Of a DNA stretch of 64,000 bases, positions 26,085-37,962 are shown piece by piece. Numbering within the stretch: position 1 is the stretch's first letter; every line of letters starts with the position of its first letter. The notes below the pieces were generated by a model. That model had not been told where the DNA came from. It did no database searches and saw nothing but the letters and a program-made list of their open reading frames with translations. Source of the DNA: Thermoprotei archaeon (GTDB taxonomy: Archaea; Thermoproteota; Thermoprotei; Thermoproteales; B15-G16); assembly GCA_003649205.1 (NCBI GenBank), contig QMRC01000002.1, positions 208,770 to 272,769 of the forward strand. Direction: 5' to 3'. The position numbers and the translations under genes were made by a program.

Positions 26085-26092
26085 CTTAAAAA
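26085..26092 (-). promoter_or_regulatory. TATA box for the H/ACA-like RNA
   Basis: On the minus strand TTTTTAAG lies about 24-31 bases before the first base of the lower stem, the normal archaeal TATA-to-start distance. Confidence 0.5.
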
Positions 26093-26102
26093 CTATACCC
26101 CT

Positions 26103-26222
26103 TTAGGCGCGAAAGTACTTACCACAGCTCAAGCATTTGACCAATTTACCCTTCTCTCCATAGTCGCGTACCACAACCACATTAGTTGAACCACATCTGC
26201 ACTTGAGCTCCTTATTCCGCAT
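26103..26222 (-). CDS. 39-residue zinc-ribbon protein
   Basis: The frame reads MRNKELKCRCGSTNVVVV, then a basic linker and KCLSCGKYFRA. Two cysteine pairs (CRC and CLSC) give a minimal zinc ribbon. GAGGT lies seven bases before the ATG at 26222, and a TATA-like GATTTATTC lies about 45 bases upstream. It is below common ORF-length cut-offs. Function unknown; it may contact RNA, DNA or the ribosome. Confidence 0.6.
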   Translation of the reverse strand: MRNKELKCRCGSTNVVVVRDYGEKGKLVKCLSCGKYFRA

Positions 26223-26286
26223 ATGTGCTACCTCGTGGATTCTACGATGTGTGAAAACTGAATAAATCCTTTGCTCTACTCGTAAA

Positions 26287-26715
26287 CTACATCACACCTG
26301 TTGAAGTTGTTTGCTTTACTTGCTGTGGCTGTGGTGTCGGTATTGGTGGTGGTAGTCCAAGTTCACGAGAGAAGAGAAGCACCTCGAAGTAACAGTGCTG
26401 GAATACAGCTGTGAATATTGGCTGTGGAACAATACCCTTCTCAAGATCTTTCATCAACTTCTCTAGTGAAGTTTCATCACTAAACCTAACCTCAGCAACA
26501 CCCTTAACTGTCATTGTGAGTACAGGTGGTGATGTTGAGACAGTTAGTGTGAAAGGTAGTATTACCCTCGTGCCCTCTCTAATTACCTGACCAGAGGGAA
26601 GTGCTAGCTGTAGCTGCATCTGTAGTTGACCACCTACCATATTCACTAGCTTCTCTGCATGTATGTAGTTAAGTGCTATAGATAGCTGAAACTTACTCTC
26701 CACAGATCCCACCAC
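26287..26715 (-). CDS. hypothetical protein, possibly SecB-like fold
   Basis: The 142-residue product has alternating strands (FQLSIALNYIHAEKLVN, RVILPFTLTVSTSPPVLTMTVKGVAEV) and a helix VFQHCYFEVLLFSRELGLPPPIPTP followed by a Gln/Thr-rich tail. The strand layout and the helix ending in a proline-rich LPP resemble the SecB/DUF chaperone fold, but this is only a visual analogy. It lacks cysteine motifs and membrane segments. It is divergent from the helicase gene. Confidence 0.5.
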   Translation of the reverse strand: MVGSVESKFQLSIALNYIHAEKLVNMVGGQLQMQLQLALPSGQVIREGTRVILPFTLTVSTSPPVLTMTVKGVAEVRFSDETSLEKLMKDLEKGIVPQPIFTAVFQHCYFEVLLFSRELGLPPPIPTPQPQQVKQTTSTGVM

Positions 26716-26824
26716 ACTAATGCAATCAGTACTATATGCATGATGGTATGACGATCTTTTAAGTGTTCACACTCCAAATAGAGTGAGTTAATTAGAGAGA
26801 TAACTTGGTAGAGATTGATAAGTC

Positions 26825-29665
26825 GTGACCACAGCATTTGATCTACTACATCCAAAACTCAGGAACGTATTACCGAAGTTTGGGTACGAGAGGCCTACTC
26901 CAGTTCAGGAAAGAGCAATACCTACGATACTTGCCGGACACCATACACTAATCGTGGCACCTACTGGTACAGGTAAGACAGAAGCAGCTATGTTCCCTGT
27001 AATTAGTAGACTACTGGAGTTGAGAGATAGGGGTGAGCTAGGTAGAGGAACCTACGTCCTCTACATAACTCCACTTAGAGCACTGAATAGGGATATCTTG
27101 AGGAGGATGAAGGATCTAGCTGAGGTACTCGGTCTTAAGGTTGCCATTAGGCATGGTGATACGCCTGAAGTTGAGAGGAGAAGACAAGTTAAGGAACCTC
27201 CAACGATCTTGATAACTACACCAGAGACCCTTCAGTTTATTATTGTTGGTAAGAAGTTGAGAGAGACATTGAGATCTCTTAGATGGGTTATTGTTGATGA
27301 AGTACATGAGATAATGTACGATAAACGTGGAACACAGCTATCACTTGCTCTCGAACGTCTAGTTGATGTTGTTGAGAGAGAGTTCCAGAGGATTGGTTTA
27401 TCAGCGACGATAGGCGACGTAGAGCTAGCTAGGAGGTTCTTAGGTGGTACCTCGAGAAGGGTTGAGGTCATTAATGTCGGTGCTGAGCGAAAATTAGATG
27501 TCCGTGTTGAGTGGGTTTACTCACGTGAAGATCCTAGTGACGAGAGGAAGAACCTCGAAGCTAGATTGGATAGGATACGTGAGATTATTGCTGAATCTAC
27601 TTCAGTTCTACTCTTCACCAACACCAGAGATACAGCTGAATCACTTGCAGTGAAGTTACGTAATTTGGAGGTAGATGCTAGAGTTCACCATGGTTCACTA
27701 TCTCGAGAGTACAGGGAACGTGTCGAGTATGAGTTCAAGGTTGGTGATGTTAGGACCGTAGTGTGTACCTCTAGTCTTGAGCTTGGTATTGACATTGGTC
27801 ACGTAGATCTAGTCATTCAGTACATGAGCCCAAGACAAGTAACAAGACTAATCCAGAGAGTAGGGAGAAGCAAGCATAGATTAGGTGAAGCAGCTAAGGG
27901 TATAGTCATGACAGCTGACCTAGATGATACTCTCGAGGCCATGGTTATTGCTAGGAGGGCAGTACAGGGAAAGCTAGAGAAGTTTAGACCTCACTTCAAT
28001 GCTCTAGATGTCCTAGCTCACCAAGTAATTGGTTACCTCCTAGTCAAGAGGGTAGCTACCATAGACGAGCTATATGAGCTAGCTAGGAGATCTTATCTGT
28101 ACTCTAGACTAAGGTTAGAGGACTTAGTTAAGGTACTGAGATTCCTCGAGGAAATTAGATACATTAAGTTCATTGACGAGAAGACAGTTAGGTTGAGGAG
28201 AGGTACCTACAGGTACTACTTTGAGAGCGCATCCATGATACCTGACGTGAGACACTACAGAGTAATTGACATAGCTTCAGGAAGTACGGTAGGTGAGCTA
28301 GATGAGGACTTCGTTGCTGTGTATTGTGAACCTGGGTTCAAATTCATATTGGGAGGTTCGGTTTGGGAGGTTGTATCAGTAGATCATGATAACTTCAAGG
28401 TAAGTGTTGAACCAGCTGGAGACACGATAGGGGCTGTACCAGCTTGGATAGGCGAAGAAATTCCAGTACCTTTTGAAGTAGCGCAGGAAGTAGGTGAAGT
28501 TAGGTCAAGGATCCTCAGCTACATTGAAGAGGGTAGAGCTAAGGAAGCTATAGACTACCTAGTGCATGAGTATCCCTGTACAAGAGCAACAGCAGAGAGA
28601 GTAGTTGATGAACTACTTAAACAGCATAGTTCAGGAATACCAACAGCAACACACAGTACAGTTGTAATTGAAAGTCAAGGCAGAATTCACGTAATACATG
28701 CTTGCTTTGGTACTAAAGTTAATGAGACACTGGCACACCTAATACCAGTTGTACTACAGAGGAAGTACTACATATCAGCAGTAGCACGTCGAGATCCATA
28801 CAGAATACTCGTAATCACCACGAGACCTGTGAGAGTAGATGTAGTGCTTGATTCACTACTCAGCATAGACAGTGTAGAGGAGCTACTTGTTGAAGCGATT
28901 AAGGGTAGTAAGCTCTTTCTCTGGAGACTATTCCACGTAGCTAGGAGATTCGGATTACTTACAAAGGACGCAACAATGAAGGATATCAGGAAGATCTACG
29001 AATCGATAAGAGACACTGTAGTCGAGGAAGAAGCAATTCGAGAATTACTCACAGATACATTCGACGTAAGCAAGACAGAGAAAGTACTCGACCTAATCAA
29101 GAGTAAAAGCATCGAGATAAAGGCAGTGGAGGTAACCACATTTTCATCATTATCAACCCCAATACTCTACACCTACATGAGACTAAACTACGTACCAGCA
29201 ACAGCAACACCCTCAGTACTTGTAGACCTAGTTAAAAAGAGAATAAATGAGAGAGAAGTCAAGCTCCTATGCATAAGGTGTCTTAAGTGGTGCTACGACG
29301 TGAAGGTAAAGTACGTACCAGATGACATCAAGTGCCCAGTCTGCGGTGCTAGGACAATAGCCGTCTTACACCCAAGAGACGATCTGAATAGAGTAATCAA
29401 GCTACTTACCGAGACCAAGACAAAAACCAAGAAGAAGCTAAGTAAAGAAGATCAAAAACTTCTCGAGAGAGTTAGGAAAACAGCACTCCTCGTACTAAAT
29501 TACGGAAAGAGAGCAGTAATAGCACTAGCAGGGAGAGGAATTGGACCAGCAACAGCAGTAAAGATATTGAATAAGGCTAGAGAAGCAGGTGAAGAAGCAC
29601 TATACCTAGCAATACTTGAAGCAGAACGAGAATACGCAAGAACAAGACCATTCTGGGAAGACTAA
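26825..29665 (+). CDS. Lhr-type ATP-dependent helicase (aLhr2-like)
   Basis: Helicase motifs are complete: PTPVQERAIP (Q motif), APTGTGKTEAAMF (I), TPLRALNRD (Ia), DEVH box (VIVDEVHEIMYDKRG), GLSATIGD (III), TSSLELGIDIGHVD (V) and QRVGRSKHR (VI). A winged-helix and Lhr-specific domain follow, then a four-cysteine zinc module (CIRCLKWC / CPVC) and a C-terminal helix-hairpin-helix-like tail. Length 946 fits the archaeal Lhr family, which unwinds DNA/RNA hybrids in repair or RNA metabolism. Start GTG 26825. Third-codon composition becomes strongly A/C-rich toward the 3' end. Confidence 0.92.
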   Translation: MTTAFDLLHPKLRNVLPKFGYERPTPVQERAIPTILAGHHTLIVAPTGTGKTEAAMFPVISRLLELRDRGELGRGTYVLYITPLRALNRDILRRMKDLAEVLGLKVAIRHGDTPEVERRRQVKEPPTILITTPETLQFIIVGKKLRETLRSLRWVIVDEVHEIMYDKRGTQLSLALERLVDVVEREFQRIGLSATIGDVELARRFLGGTSRRVEVINVGAERKLDVRVEWVYSREDPSDERKNLEARLDRIREIIAESTSVLLFTNTRDTAESLAVKLRNLEVDARVHHGSLSREYRERVEYEFKVGDVRTVVCTSSLELGIDIGHVDLVIQYMSPRQVTRLIQRVGRSKHRLGEAAKGIVMTADLDDTLEAMVIARRAVQGKLEKFRPHFNALDVLAHQVIGYLLVKRVATIDELYELARRSYLYSRLRLEDLVKVLRFLEEIRYIKFIDEKTVRLRRGTYRYYFESASMIPDVRHYRVIDIASGSTVGELDEDFVAVYCEPGFKFILGGSVWEVVSVDHDNFKVSVEPAGDTIGAVPAWIGEEIPVPFEVAQEVGEVRSRILSYIEEGRAKEAIDYLVHEYPCTRATAERVVDELLKQHSSGIPTATHSTVVIESQGRIHVIHACFGTKVNETLAHLIPVVLQRKYYISAVARRDPYRILVITTRPVRVDVVLDSLLSIDSVEELLVEAIKGSKLFLWRLFHVARRFGLLTKDATMKDIRKIYESIRDTVVEEEAIRELLTDTFDVSKTEKVLDLIKSKSIEIKAVEVTTFSSLSTPILYTYMRLNYVPATATPSVLVDLVKKRINEREVKLLCIRCLKWCYDVKVKYVPDDIKCPVCGARTIAVLHPRDDLNRVIKLLTETKTKTKKKLSKEDQKLLERVRKTALLVLNYGKRAVIALAGRGIGPATAVKILNKAREAGEEALYLAILEAEREYARTRPFWED

Positions 29666-29736
29666 GAGCTAGAGCAGGCTATAAACCATGACATAAAAGA
29701 GAAATAACCCCCTAAACCTCACAACAAGTAGAAAAC

Positions 29737-29824
29737 GGCCCCGTCGTCTAGCGGTTAGGATGCCCGCCTTACGAGCACCTGCTGAGAGAGCGGGAGGTCC
29801 CGGGTTCGAATCCCGGCGGGGCCA
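29737..29824 (+). tRNA. tRNA-Val(TAC) with 15-nt intron
   Basis: Acceptor GGCCCCG pairs with CGGGGCC, T arm CCCGGGTTCGAATCCCGG. The anticodon stem CCCGC/GCGGG encloses 22 bases; removing 15 (29774-29788, canonical 37/38 position) leaves loop CTTACGA with anticodon TAC. The body matches the intron-less tRNA-Val(GAC) at 40133. CCA is encoded (29825-29827). Confidence 0.9.
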
Positions 29825-30033
29825 CCAAATCAATACACTTCGTAAACCCCTCCCTCGGTAGCTCCTATACCTATAGCACCTAACCTAAGCTGTCAGCTAC
29901 TCAAGATTACTTACTCCAGTTTCTTACTCCTGATCTGTTCTTTTCGTTTGATGTCCTGTTCGTATGCTTGAGAGAAAGTTTATTTACTCTCTTCACCTGC
30001 CTCCTCGCAGGATTGAGGTAGAGTTGGTGTGGT
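29825..30033. other. gene-free gap after tRNA-Val
   Basis: No supported gene. The end of the stretch contains AGTTTATTTACTC (about 29978-29990), a TATA-like element about 45-55 bases before the start of the membrane protein gene. Confidence 0.4.
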
Positions 30034-30816
30034 TTGTTCCCTATGGTTACTCTAGTAGCCTTTCTCCTAGTCGTATTCTTCTCAATAATAATTGTCAGGA
30101 TTGGTACTGTTGCTCTTCAGATGACTGGTCTATCTAGAGATGTTGCTGCTTTCCAGGCTCAATCCGCTTTCTCAGGTGTTGGCTTTACCACCTCTGAATC
30201 TGAGTACGTTGTTTCTCATCCCGTTAGGAGAAGGATTATCAGGATCCTTATGTTGCTTGGTAGTGCTGGTTTCACATCTGCTATTACGACTCTTGTACTT
30301 ACCTTCATCGGTAAGACTCCTGAGGAGATGGCTTACAGAGGTATGTGGTTAGCGATCTGTTTAGCTGGTCTCTACTTCTTTGCTAAATCTAAACTCGTTG
30401 ATAGGGGTCTGTCCTGGGTTATTGAGAGGGCACTTAGGAGGTTCACTAGCTTAAGAGTTTGCGATTACGAGCAGTTGCTTGGTCTCAGTAAGGGATTTAC
30501 TGTCTGTCAGTTCAGGGTTAAGGAAGATAGTTGGTTAGCTGGTAGGAAGTTAAGGGATCTCAAGCTAGATGAGGAGGGTGTCCTCGTCCTAGCTATCTAT
30601 AGGAGGGTTGGTGGCGAGGAGAAGTTTATTGGTGCCCCTAGGGGCGATACCGAGATTCTCCCTGGTGATGTATTGGTGTGCTATGGTCCTGAAGAAGCTA
30701 TTAGGAATCTCTCCATTAGGATCAAGGGTGCTAAGGGTGATGCAGAACACCTTGAAGCCATTAGGAAGGAGCAGATCAGGAGACGCATGAGAGAACTATC
30801 TGGAGGATACGATTAG
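30034..30816 (+). CDS. membrane protein with C-terminal TrkA-C (RCK_C) domain
   Basis: Three hydrophobic segments (about 4-24, 68-90 and 104-118) are followed by a soluble domain in which VCQFRVKEDSWLAGRKLRDLKLDEEGVLVLAIYR and GDTEILPGDVLVCYGPEEAI match the TrkA-C ligand-binding domain. Such proteins are potassium-transport regulators or small channels. No pore signature (TVGYG) is present. Start TTG 30034 or ATG 30043; a GGTG lies four bases before the TTG. Confidence 0.7.
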   Translation: MFPMVTLVAFLLVVFFSIIIVRIGTVALQMTGLSRDVAAFQAQSAFSGVGFTTSESEYVVSHPVRRRIIRILMLLGSAGFTSAITTLVLTFIGKTPEEMAYRGMWLAICLAGLYFFAKSKLVDRGLSWVIERALRRFTSLRVCDYEQLLGLSKGFTVCQFRVKEDSWLAGRKLRDLKLDEEGVLVLAIYRRVGGEEKFIGAPRGDTEILPGDVLVCYGPEEAIRNLSIRIKGAKGDAEHLEAIRKEQIRRRMRELSGGYD

Positions 30817-30873
30817 CTACTTTTTCTTCCTACTTCGTTTTACTGATGTAGTTAGTTACTGAATTTCTTCAAC

Positions 30874-31338
30874 TTAAAGTACTATGAGATATATCTCGAG
30901 TATAGTGTTTGGCTTGTTCCTGAGTACGTTAATTAATTCTCTACTGATGTCACATGCTGCTTTACTCGCTCTTACACCTAGGGTCCTATCGTCAATGTAT
31001 GTGCTTCTCCTCACTACTATTGACTTAGGGTTGCTTAGTGTAAGTTCTCTAGATCCCCACGCCTCAACTACATCAACTATCTTCCCTACCCTTAGGACTA
31101 GTAGTAGCTTTCTACCATCTCTAATATACTTCTTAACTCTTGGATCTAGGTCACGTACCGACTTGTTAGCGTTTACACCCACTATGCAAGTACCTCTAGG
31201 TGTTAGGTATGGCTCCTTAGTTACCTCTAATGTTGTTCTGTGAGTTGCTGTTATCAGTGGATGTCCCTGTGCTTTAATGGTGTCGATTGCTACGTAGCTT
31301 AGACTCTTCAGTATCTCAGTTAGGTGAGGATCTCTCAT
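30874..31338 (-). CDS. DUF371-family conserved archaeal protein
   Basis: The 154-residue sequence includes GHPLITATHRTTLEVTKEPYLTPRGTCIVGVNANKSV, the hallmark of the archaeal DUF371/COG2090 family. Function is unknown. It lies ten bases downstream of pcm on the same strand and is probably part of the Cdc48-FEN1-Pcm run. Confidence 0.8.
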   Translation of the reverse strand: MRDPHLTEILKSLSYVAIDTIKAQGHPLITATHRTTLEVTKEPYLTPRGTCIVGVNANKSVRDLDPRVKKYIRDGRKLLLVLRVGKIVDVVEAWGSRELTLSNPKSIVVRRSTYIDDRTLGVRASKAACDISRELINVLRNKPNTILEIYLIVL

Positions 31339-31347
31339 CTAGGGATA

Positions 31348-32031
31348 CTAGGGTGAACCGTACTTACCTCTCAATTTAACAAAGACGCAGTACGTTATGA
31401 ATTTCCTACGTATTTCACCACTCTCAGTCTTCTCTATGAGGAGAAGTTCCTGCGTCCAACCTCTCTCTACAGGTATTACCATTCTACCTCCAGGTGCTAG
31501 CTGTTCGATGAGTGGTTCAGGTACTCTCGGTGCCGCTGCTGTTACAAGTATTGCGTTGTAGGGTGCATACTCGGGATAGCCTTCACTACCATCACCGCAT
31601 ACTACCTTGACTCTATCTATGTACCCTGTCCTAGTTAGGTTCTCTATTGCGTACCTAACTAATTCAGGAAATATCTCGATGCTAACTACAAATCCTTTCT
31701 TCTCTGAGTACTTCGGTGCAACGATTTCTGCACAGAGTGCTGCGTGGTATCCTGTTCCCGTACCTATTTCCAATACCTTATCTCCCTCCTTTAGCTGTAG
31801 TGCTTCGCACATTATTGCACACATGTGTGGTGCTGATATTGTTTGGTTAAGGAATGTCGGTAATGGGTTATCTAGGTATGAGTAGAGTCTGTGTTGGTAG
31901 GTCACGAACTCTTCTCTTGGTACTACGAGAAATGCTCTGATGACGTTTGGTGACTTAAGTACTCCTTCCTCCATTAGCATCTGTACTAATCTCTTCCTCT
32001 GTCTTAAGAAGGCTTGTTTATCGAGCATCAT
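31348..32031 (-). CDS. pcm: protein-L-isoaspartate O-methyltransferase
   Basis: The enzyme repairs isoaspartyl damage in proteins. SAM motif I VLEIGTGTGYHAALCAEI, the substrate motif NQTISAPHMCAIMCEAL and the post-motif VVCGDGSEGYPEYAPYNAILVTAAAPRVPEPL are all present. Length 227 is typical. It abuts fen by one base, suggesting co-transcription. Confidence 0.95.
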   Translation of the reverse strand: MMLDKQAFLRQRKRLVQMLMEEGVLKSPNVIRAFLVVPREEFVTYQHRLYSYLDNPLPTFLNQTISAPHMCAIMCEALQLKEGDKVLEIGTGTGYHAALCAEIVAPKYSEKKGFVVSIEIFPELVRYAIENLTRTGYIDRVKVVCGDGSEGYPEYAPYNAILVTAAAPRVPEPLIEQLAPGGRMVIPVERGWTQELLLIEKTESGEIRRKFITYCVFVKLRGKYGSP

Positions 32032-32032
32032 C

Positions 32033-33076
32033 TCAGAACCAAGCCTCTAGACTACTCTGTGTCTTAATCTCTCTGAGTGCTTTAATCGCACGGTCAAGTG
32101 CTCTCTCTACTCGATCTCTTGAAAAGTCATGTTCATAGCACAGAAACCTAATGACTGCTTGCTTATCGGGTTCTCTCCACTCAAGTACGTACCTATCTGT
32201 TACACTTGGATTTAGAAACCATTCCCTAATCTTAAGTGGTTCTACTGGGAACTTAGCATTCTTTAGGTATGGTGTATTTAGTAGCTTCTCAAGTGATCCA
32301 AATTGTCTTATCAATCTTAGTGCTGTCTTGGGCCCTATACCTGGTACACCATCTGGATTGTAGTCTGTACCTAGTAGTATTGCTATGTCGATTAGCTGCT
32401 CCCTAGTTAGCTTCAAGTCCTTGAGCACATCATCGAGAGCGATGAGTTCGGGCTTTACCTCTATGTACACATCCTTACCTGGTAACTTCCTCCTACCTGT
32501 AATAGTTAGGTTTCTAACTAGTCTAGGTGCACCATAGAGTAGTGCATCGTAGTCTTGACTAGCTGCTGCCCATACATCTCCTTTTCTAGCCATGTAGGCT
32601 GCCTGTGCTTCACCTTCTGACGGTGCTTGTACCCACGGTATACCCATGTATGTGAGTAGCTCTTTAGCGTCCTTAACCATCTCATCAGTTAGCTTAGAGG
32701 CTTGCTGTGCATACTTCTTAGCTGCTGCTAAGTCTCCTCTAGCTATTGCCTCTTCATACTTCTTCAGTGCTTCTTCCTTCATGGTCTTTCTCTTCAGTAT
32801 CTCAATAGCTTTCATCTCTGGCGGCTTACCATCAAATACGTACACTGGCTTAATACCGTGCTCAAGTAAGTTCACAGTCCGGTACAGTAGGCCGCTTAGG
32901 TGACTTGTAATCCTTCCTTTTGAATCCATTAGTGGTGTACCGTTAGGCTGCCTTATAGATGCCAGGAACTGATAGAGTGCGTTGTAGGCGTCTAGTGCAA
33001 TAGCCTTACCTCTCAGCTGCTCCAGATCAATGGTTGATCTCTTCGTTATTAGTTCACCAAAGTTCTTTACACCCAC
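32033..33076 (-). CDS. fen: flap endonuclease 1
   Basis: FEN1 removes 5' flaps during Okazaki-fragment maturation. N-domain [13 protein letters not shown] and [10 protein letters not shown], the I-domain [10 protein letters not shown] and [10 protein letters not shown], and the helix-hairpin-helix [14 protein letters not shown] are all visible, as is a C-terminal PCNA-binding QSSLEAWF. Start is GTG 33076; the N-terminus ([10 protein letters not shown]) is close to the family norm. It lies 15 bases after the winged-helix gene. Confidence 0.97.
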   Translation of the reverse strand: MGVKNFGELITKRSTIDLEQLRGKAIALDAYNALYQFLASIRQPNGTPLMDSKGRITSHLSGLLYRTVNLLEHGIKPVYVFDGKPPEMKAIEILKRKTMKEEALKKYEEAIARGDLAAAKKYAQQASKLTDEMVKDAKELLTYMGIPWVQAPSEGEAQAAYMARKGDVWAAASQDYDALLYGAPRLVRNLTITGRRKLPGKDVYIEVKPELIALDDVLKDLKLTREQLIDIAILLGTDYNPDGVPGIGPKTALRLIRQFGSLEKLLNTPYLKNAKFPVEPLKIREWFLNPSVTDRYVLEWREPDKQAVIRFLCYEHDFSRDRVERALDRAIKALREIKTQSSLEAWF

Positions 33077-33091
33077 GTTATGACCCTCATC

Positions 33092-33330
33092 TCACAGTCT
33101 CTTAGCTATCTTAATAAGCCTTATCCCCCTCCTCATCTCCTCAACCTGAATTAGTCCTTCCAGTTCAAGTCTCATCAAGGTCTTAATGACTTCGCTCCTA
33201 GCTATGTCGTCCCCGTAAATAGCCTTCAGAGCTTCCATTAGCTCATCCTCTCTTATCTGCTGCTTTTTCCTAACGATCTCCAGTATAGCTACGTGAAGTG
33301 GGATAGAGAATTTACTTGACATAGAGATCA

Positions 33331-33331
<1 letters not shown>
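33092..33331 (-). CDS. small winged-helix-like protein
   Basis: The 79 residues read as a three-helix winged domain (IPLHVAILEIVRKKQQIREDELMEALKAIY, then SEVIKTLMRLELEGLIQVEEM and a basic end). No known family name comes to mind. It is squeezed between cdc48 and fen, sharing one base with the cdc48 stop, and so is probably translated from the same message. It may bind DNA or serve as a protein adaptor. Confidence 0.65.
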
Positions 33332-35529
<2,198 letters not shown>

Positions 35530-35634
35530 TCACACCACAGCACTACTGCAAAAGTAGTCCTCGTTAGTAATCTTAGTCAGGGAGAGAAATAAAGTCCCTT
35601 CTTAAAAAGTAGCTGTTAAGCACGCTAGAGATCT

Positions 35635-35931
35635 CTAAACGAACATCCTAGTTATGTAGATTACCTCTACCTGGCTAACGTCATCTATACTCGATATAGC
35701 TCTCTCAAGAGGTTCTGTACCACCGGTAGTTTCTTCAGGTATCACAACATGTACCTTAAGAGCCTTTAGACCAAAGGCTATAGGTTCCTCCTCAATCTTA
35801 ACTAGCTGAAACTCCTTCGGCAAAACTTCACCAATCTTCTTCTTCAACTCCTCTAAGTTAACCTCAATGCCTTTCGGAAATACCCTCGCTACTACGTATA
35901 CTCGTCCTCCTCCGCTACTCATAGACTTCAC
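35635..35931 (-). CDS. translation elongation factor aEF-1beta
   Basis: This is the nucleotide-exchange factor for aEF-1alpha. The ferredoxin-like domain VYVVARVFPKGIEVNLEELKKKI, EEEPIAFGLKALKVHVVIPEE and the C-terminal SQVEVIYITRMFV match the archaeal family; length 98 is slightly above the usual 90. Stop of the upstream zinc-finger gene abuts its start, a gene pair conserved in crenarchaea. Confidence 0.92.
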   Translation of the reverse strand: MKSMSSGGGRVYVVARVFPKGIEVNLEELKKKIGEVLPKEFQLVKIEEEPIAFGLKALKVHVVIPEETTGGTEPLERAISSIDDVSQVEVIYITRMFV

Positions 35932-36141
35932 CTACGGACCTTCAAAACCACATTTTGGACACTTATAAGTGTTTGCTAGTCTCCTACATCTCTCACAACG
36001 CCAGATAACTACTTCACCACAGTTAGGACAGAGAAATCTAGCTGCTCTCTCGTACGGTGGTATGGTTCTTCCACATGAACTGCATACAGGTAGCTCCAGC
36101 TGATCTCTAGGTGTCTTAGCTACCATACTTAATCCCACCAT
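35932..36141 (-). CDS. small zinc-ribbon protein paired with aEF-1beta
   Basis: Three or four cysteine pairs are visible (CSSCG, CPNCG, CERCR, CPKCG) in 69 residues, indicating two small zinc ribbons. Related archaeal proteins are annotated as zinc-ribbon RNA-binding proteins beside aEF-1beta. Start ATG 36141, or ATG 36126 as a shorter alternative. It lies two bases after aspS and directly before the aEF-1beta gene. Confidence 0.8.
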   Translation of the reverse strand: MVGLSMVAKTPRDQLELPVCSSCGRTIPPYERAARFLCPNCGEVVIWRCERCRRLANTYKCPKCGFEGP

Positions 36142-36143
36142 AG

Positions 36144-37451
36144 CTATGGCTCTAACCTATATCGGTCTCGTGGATACAGCACAACCTCCCTTATATCTTT
36201 CCTCCTCAACATCATCATGAGCAACCTACTTAATCCAAGACCCCAACCTGCATGAGGTGGCATACCGTACTTGAAGAACTGTAGATGCGAGCTGAAGCTC
36301 TGTGGATCTAGACCTTGTTCCCTAATCCTCCTCTCAAGTAAGTCCTTGTCGTGAATTCTAGTACCACCAGAAGCCACCTCTAGCCACTCAATGTTGAGAT
36401 CAAAGCTCTCACTCTCTTCAGGATTATCGTCACAGGGCTTAGTGTAGAATGGTCTTAGTGCTGTTGGCCAGTAGTAGATGAAGTATGGTTGTTGACCAAC
36501 TCTCTCACTAAATACCTTGAGGTGGTAAGTGGAGAGATCATCACCCCACTTAACCTCAATACCTCTCTCAACTAGGTAATCAATGACTTCGCTGTACTTA
36601 AATCGTGGAAATGGTTTTTCAGGAACTCTGAGATCGATACCGAGTACCTGTAGCTCCCTCCTACACCTATCCTTCACTGATCTATAGATTTCGACTATCA
36701 GGTCCTCAAGTAACTCCATTACGTCGAACATATCGGCAAAAGCCATCTCAATGTCAACTGAGATGAATTCATTGAGGTGATAATTCGTGTCGTGTTTCTC
36801 AGCTCTAAATGCAGGTGCTATTTCGAATACTCTCTCAAAGACAGCACAGAGCTGCTCCTTATACAGCTGAGGGCTCTGGGCTAGGTAAGCTACCTTACCA
36901 AAGTAATCTACTCTGAAGAGATTTGCACCTCCTTCAGTTGCTGTGGCTATGATCTTAGGCGTGAAGACCTCTATGAAGCCACGTTCCACAAGGAAGCTCC
37001 TAATTACTTGAAGTACCGCATGCTGTATCCTGAAGATAGCCCAGTTCTCAGCTCTTCTCAAATCAAGTACCCTGTACTTCAACCTCGTATTCAGATCTGC
37101 TGGAGTCTTCCCAGTTATGTCAATTGGTACAACTCGATCAGATTTACTAATGACCTCTATCTTATACGGAATGACCTCTATACCTAGCTTAGCTATTTGA
37201 CTCTTCTTCACAACACCCTCGACATGGATTACATCCTCTCTAGACAACGACTTAGCAATCTCAAGTACTTCACTAGGTACTGAACCAGCTTTAATCGTTA
37301 GCTGCACTATACCCTCCTTATCGCGAAGAAGTACGAACACTATCTTACCAAGGTCACGAACATCATGCACCCAACCCAGTAGGTGCACTACTCTACCATC
37401 CATCTCTGGAGAGAGTTGAGATGTAAAGACCCTACTCCTACACACCGGCAT
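36144..37451 (-). CDS. aspS: aspartyl-tRNA synthetase (archaeal class II)
   Basis: An OB-fold anticodon-binding domain (1-105) precedes the class II core with motif 2 [24 protein letters not shown] and motif 3 [29 protein letters not shown]. Length 435 is typical of archaeal AspS. Some archaeal forms also charge tRNA-Asn; this cannot be decided here. It starts two bases after the NusA-like gene. Confidence 0.95.
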   Translation of the reverse strand: MPVCRSRVFTSQLSPEMDGRVVHLLGWVHDVRDLGKIVFVLLRDKEGIVQLTIKAGSVPSEVLEIAKSLSREDVIHVEGVVKKSQIAKLGIEVIPYKIEVISKSDRVVPIDITGKTPADLNTRLKYRVLDLRRAENWAIFRIQHAVLQVIRSFLVERGFIEVFTPKIIATATEGGANLFRVDYFGKVAYLAQSPQLYKEQLCAVFERVFEIAPAFRAEKHDTNYHLNEFISVDIEMAFADMFDVMELLEDLIVEIYRSVKDRCRRELQVLGIDLRVPEKPFPRFKYSEVIDYLVERGIEVKWGDDLSTYHLKVFSERVGQQPYFIYYWPTALRPFYTKPCDDNPEESESFDLNIEWLEVASGGTRIHDKDLLERRIREQGLDPQSFSSHLQFFKYGMPPHAGWGLGLSRLLMMMLRRKDIREVVLYPRDRYRLEP

Positions 37452-37453
37452 CG

Positions 37454-37957
37454 CTAACCCTCAACAACAACCCTAACCTTCGTGCCGAACACAGCACTGA
37501 TAAGTGATTCAAGCTCACGAGGTGAGAAGATAGATCTCCTAGCTTCGCGAGCTACTCGAATAACAGTTTCAGAAGTACCATCAGGAAACCACACAACATT
37601 AACACCAAGTACAGCAAGTGGCATCACTAGCTGCTCAATACCTTCCCTAAAACTCGTAGCAACATCCACCACACGTACCATCTTACCTAGCTTATCCTCA
37701 AGAACCTTATTTAACTTCATCAGTAAACTCCTCGAAATACCCCTCAAACCTCTAAGCAACACTACCAGCACTCGATCACTCTCAACACACCTAACATACT
37801 CACTGTCTCTCAATTGAGGAAACTGATTCTCTAGATCCAGTAGTACCTTCATGACCTCCATATCGCGCTCAGTAACCTGACCACTTCTAACCAAACTCTC
37901 ACACCTAGGACACAAGACACCAGTCCTCAGACAAAAGGTACATAGTGGAATTTTCAC
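37454..37957 (-). CDS. NusA-like KH-domain protein with N-terminal zinc ribbon
   Basis: The N-terminus CTFCLRTGVLCPRC is a zinc ribbon. Residues 55-165 look like two KH units (RVLVVLLRGLRGISRSLLMKLNKVLEDKLGKMVRVVD and LAVLGVNVVWFPDG) as in archaeal NusA-like elongation/termination factors. It probably binds nascent RNA. It sits between alba and aspS in a leftward run. Confidence 0.7.
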   Translation of the reverse strand: MKIPLCTFCLRTGVLCPRCESLVRSGQVTERDMEVMKVLLDLENQFPQLRDSEYVRCVESDRVLVVLLRGLRGISRSLLMKLNKVLEDKLGKMVRVVDVATSFREGIEQLVMPLAVLGVNVVWFPDGTSETVIRVAREARRSIFSPRELESLISAVFGTKVRVVVEG

Positions 37958-37962
37958 GTGAA

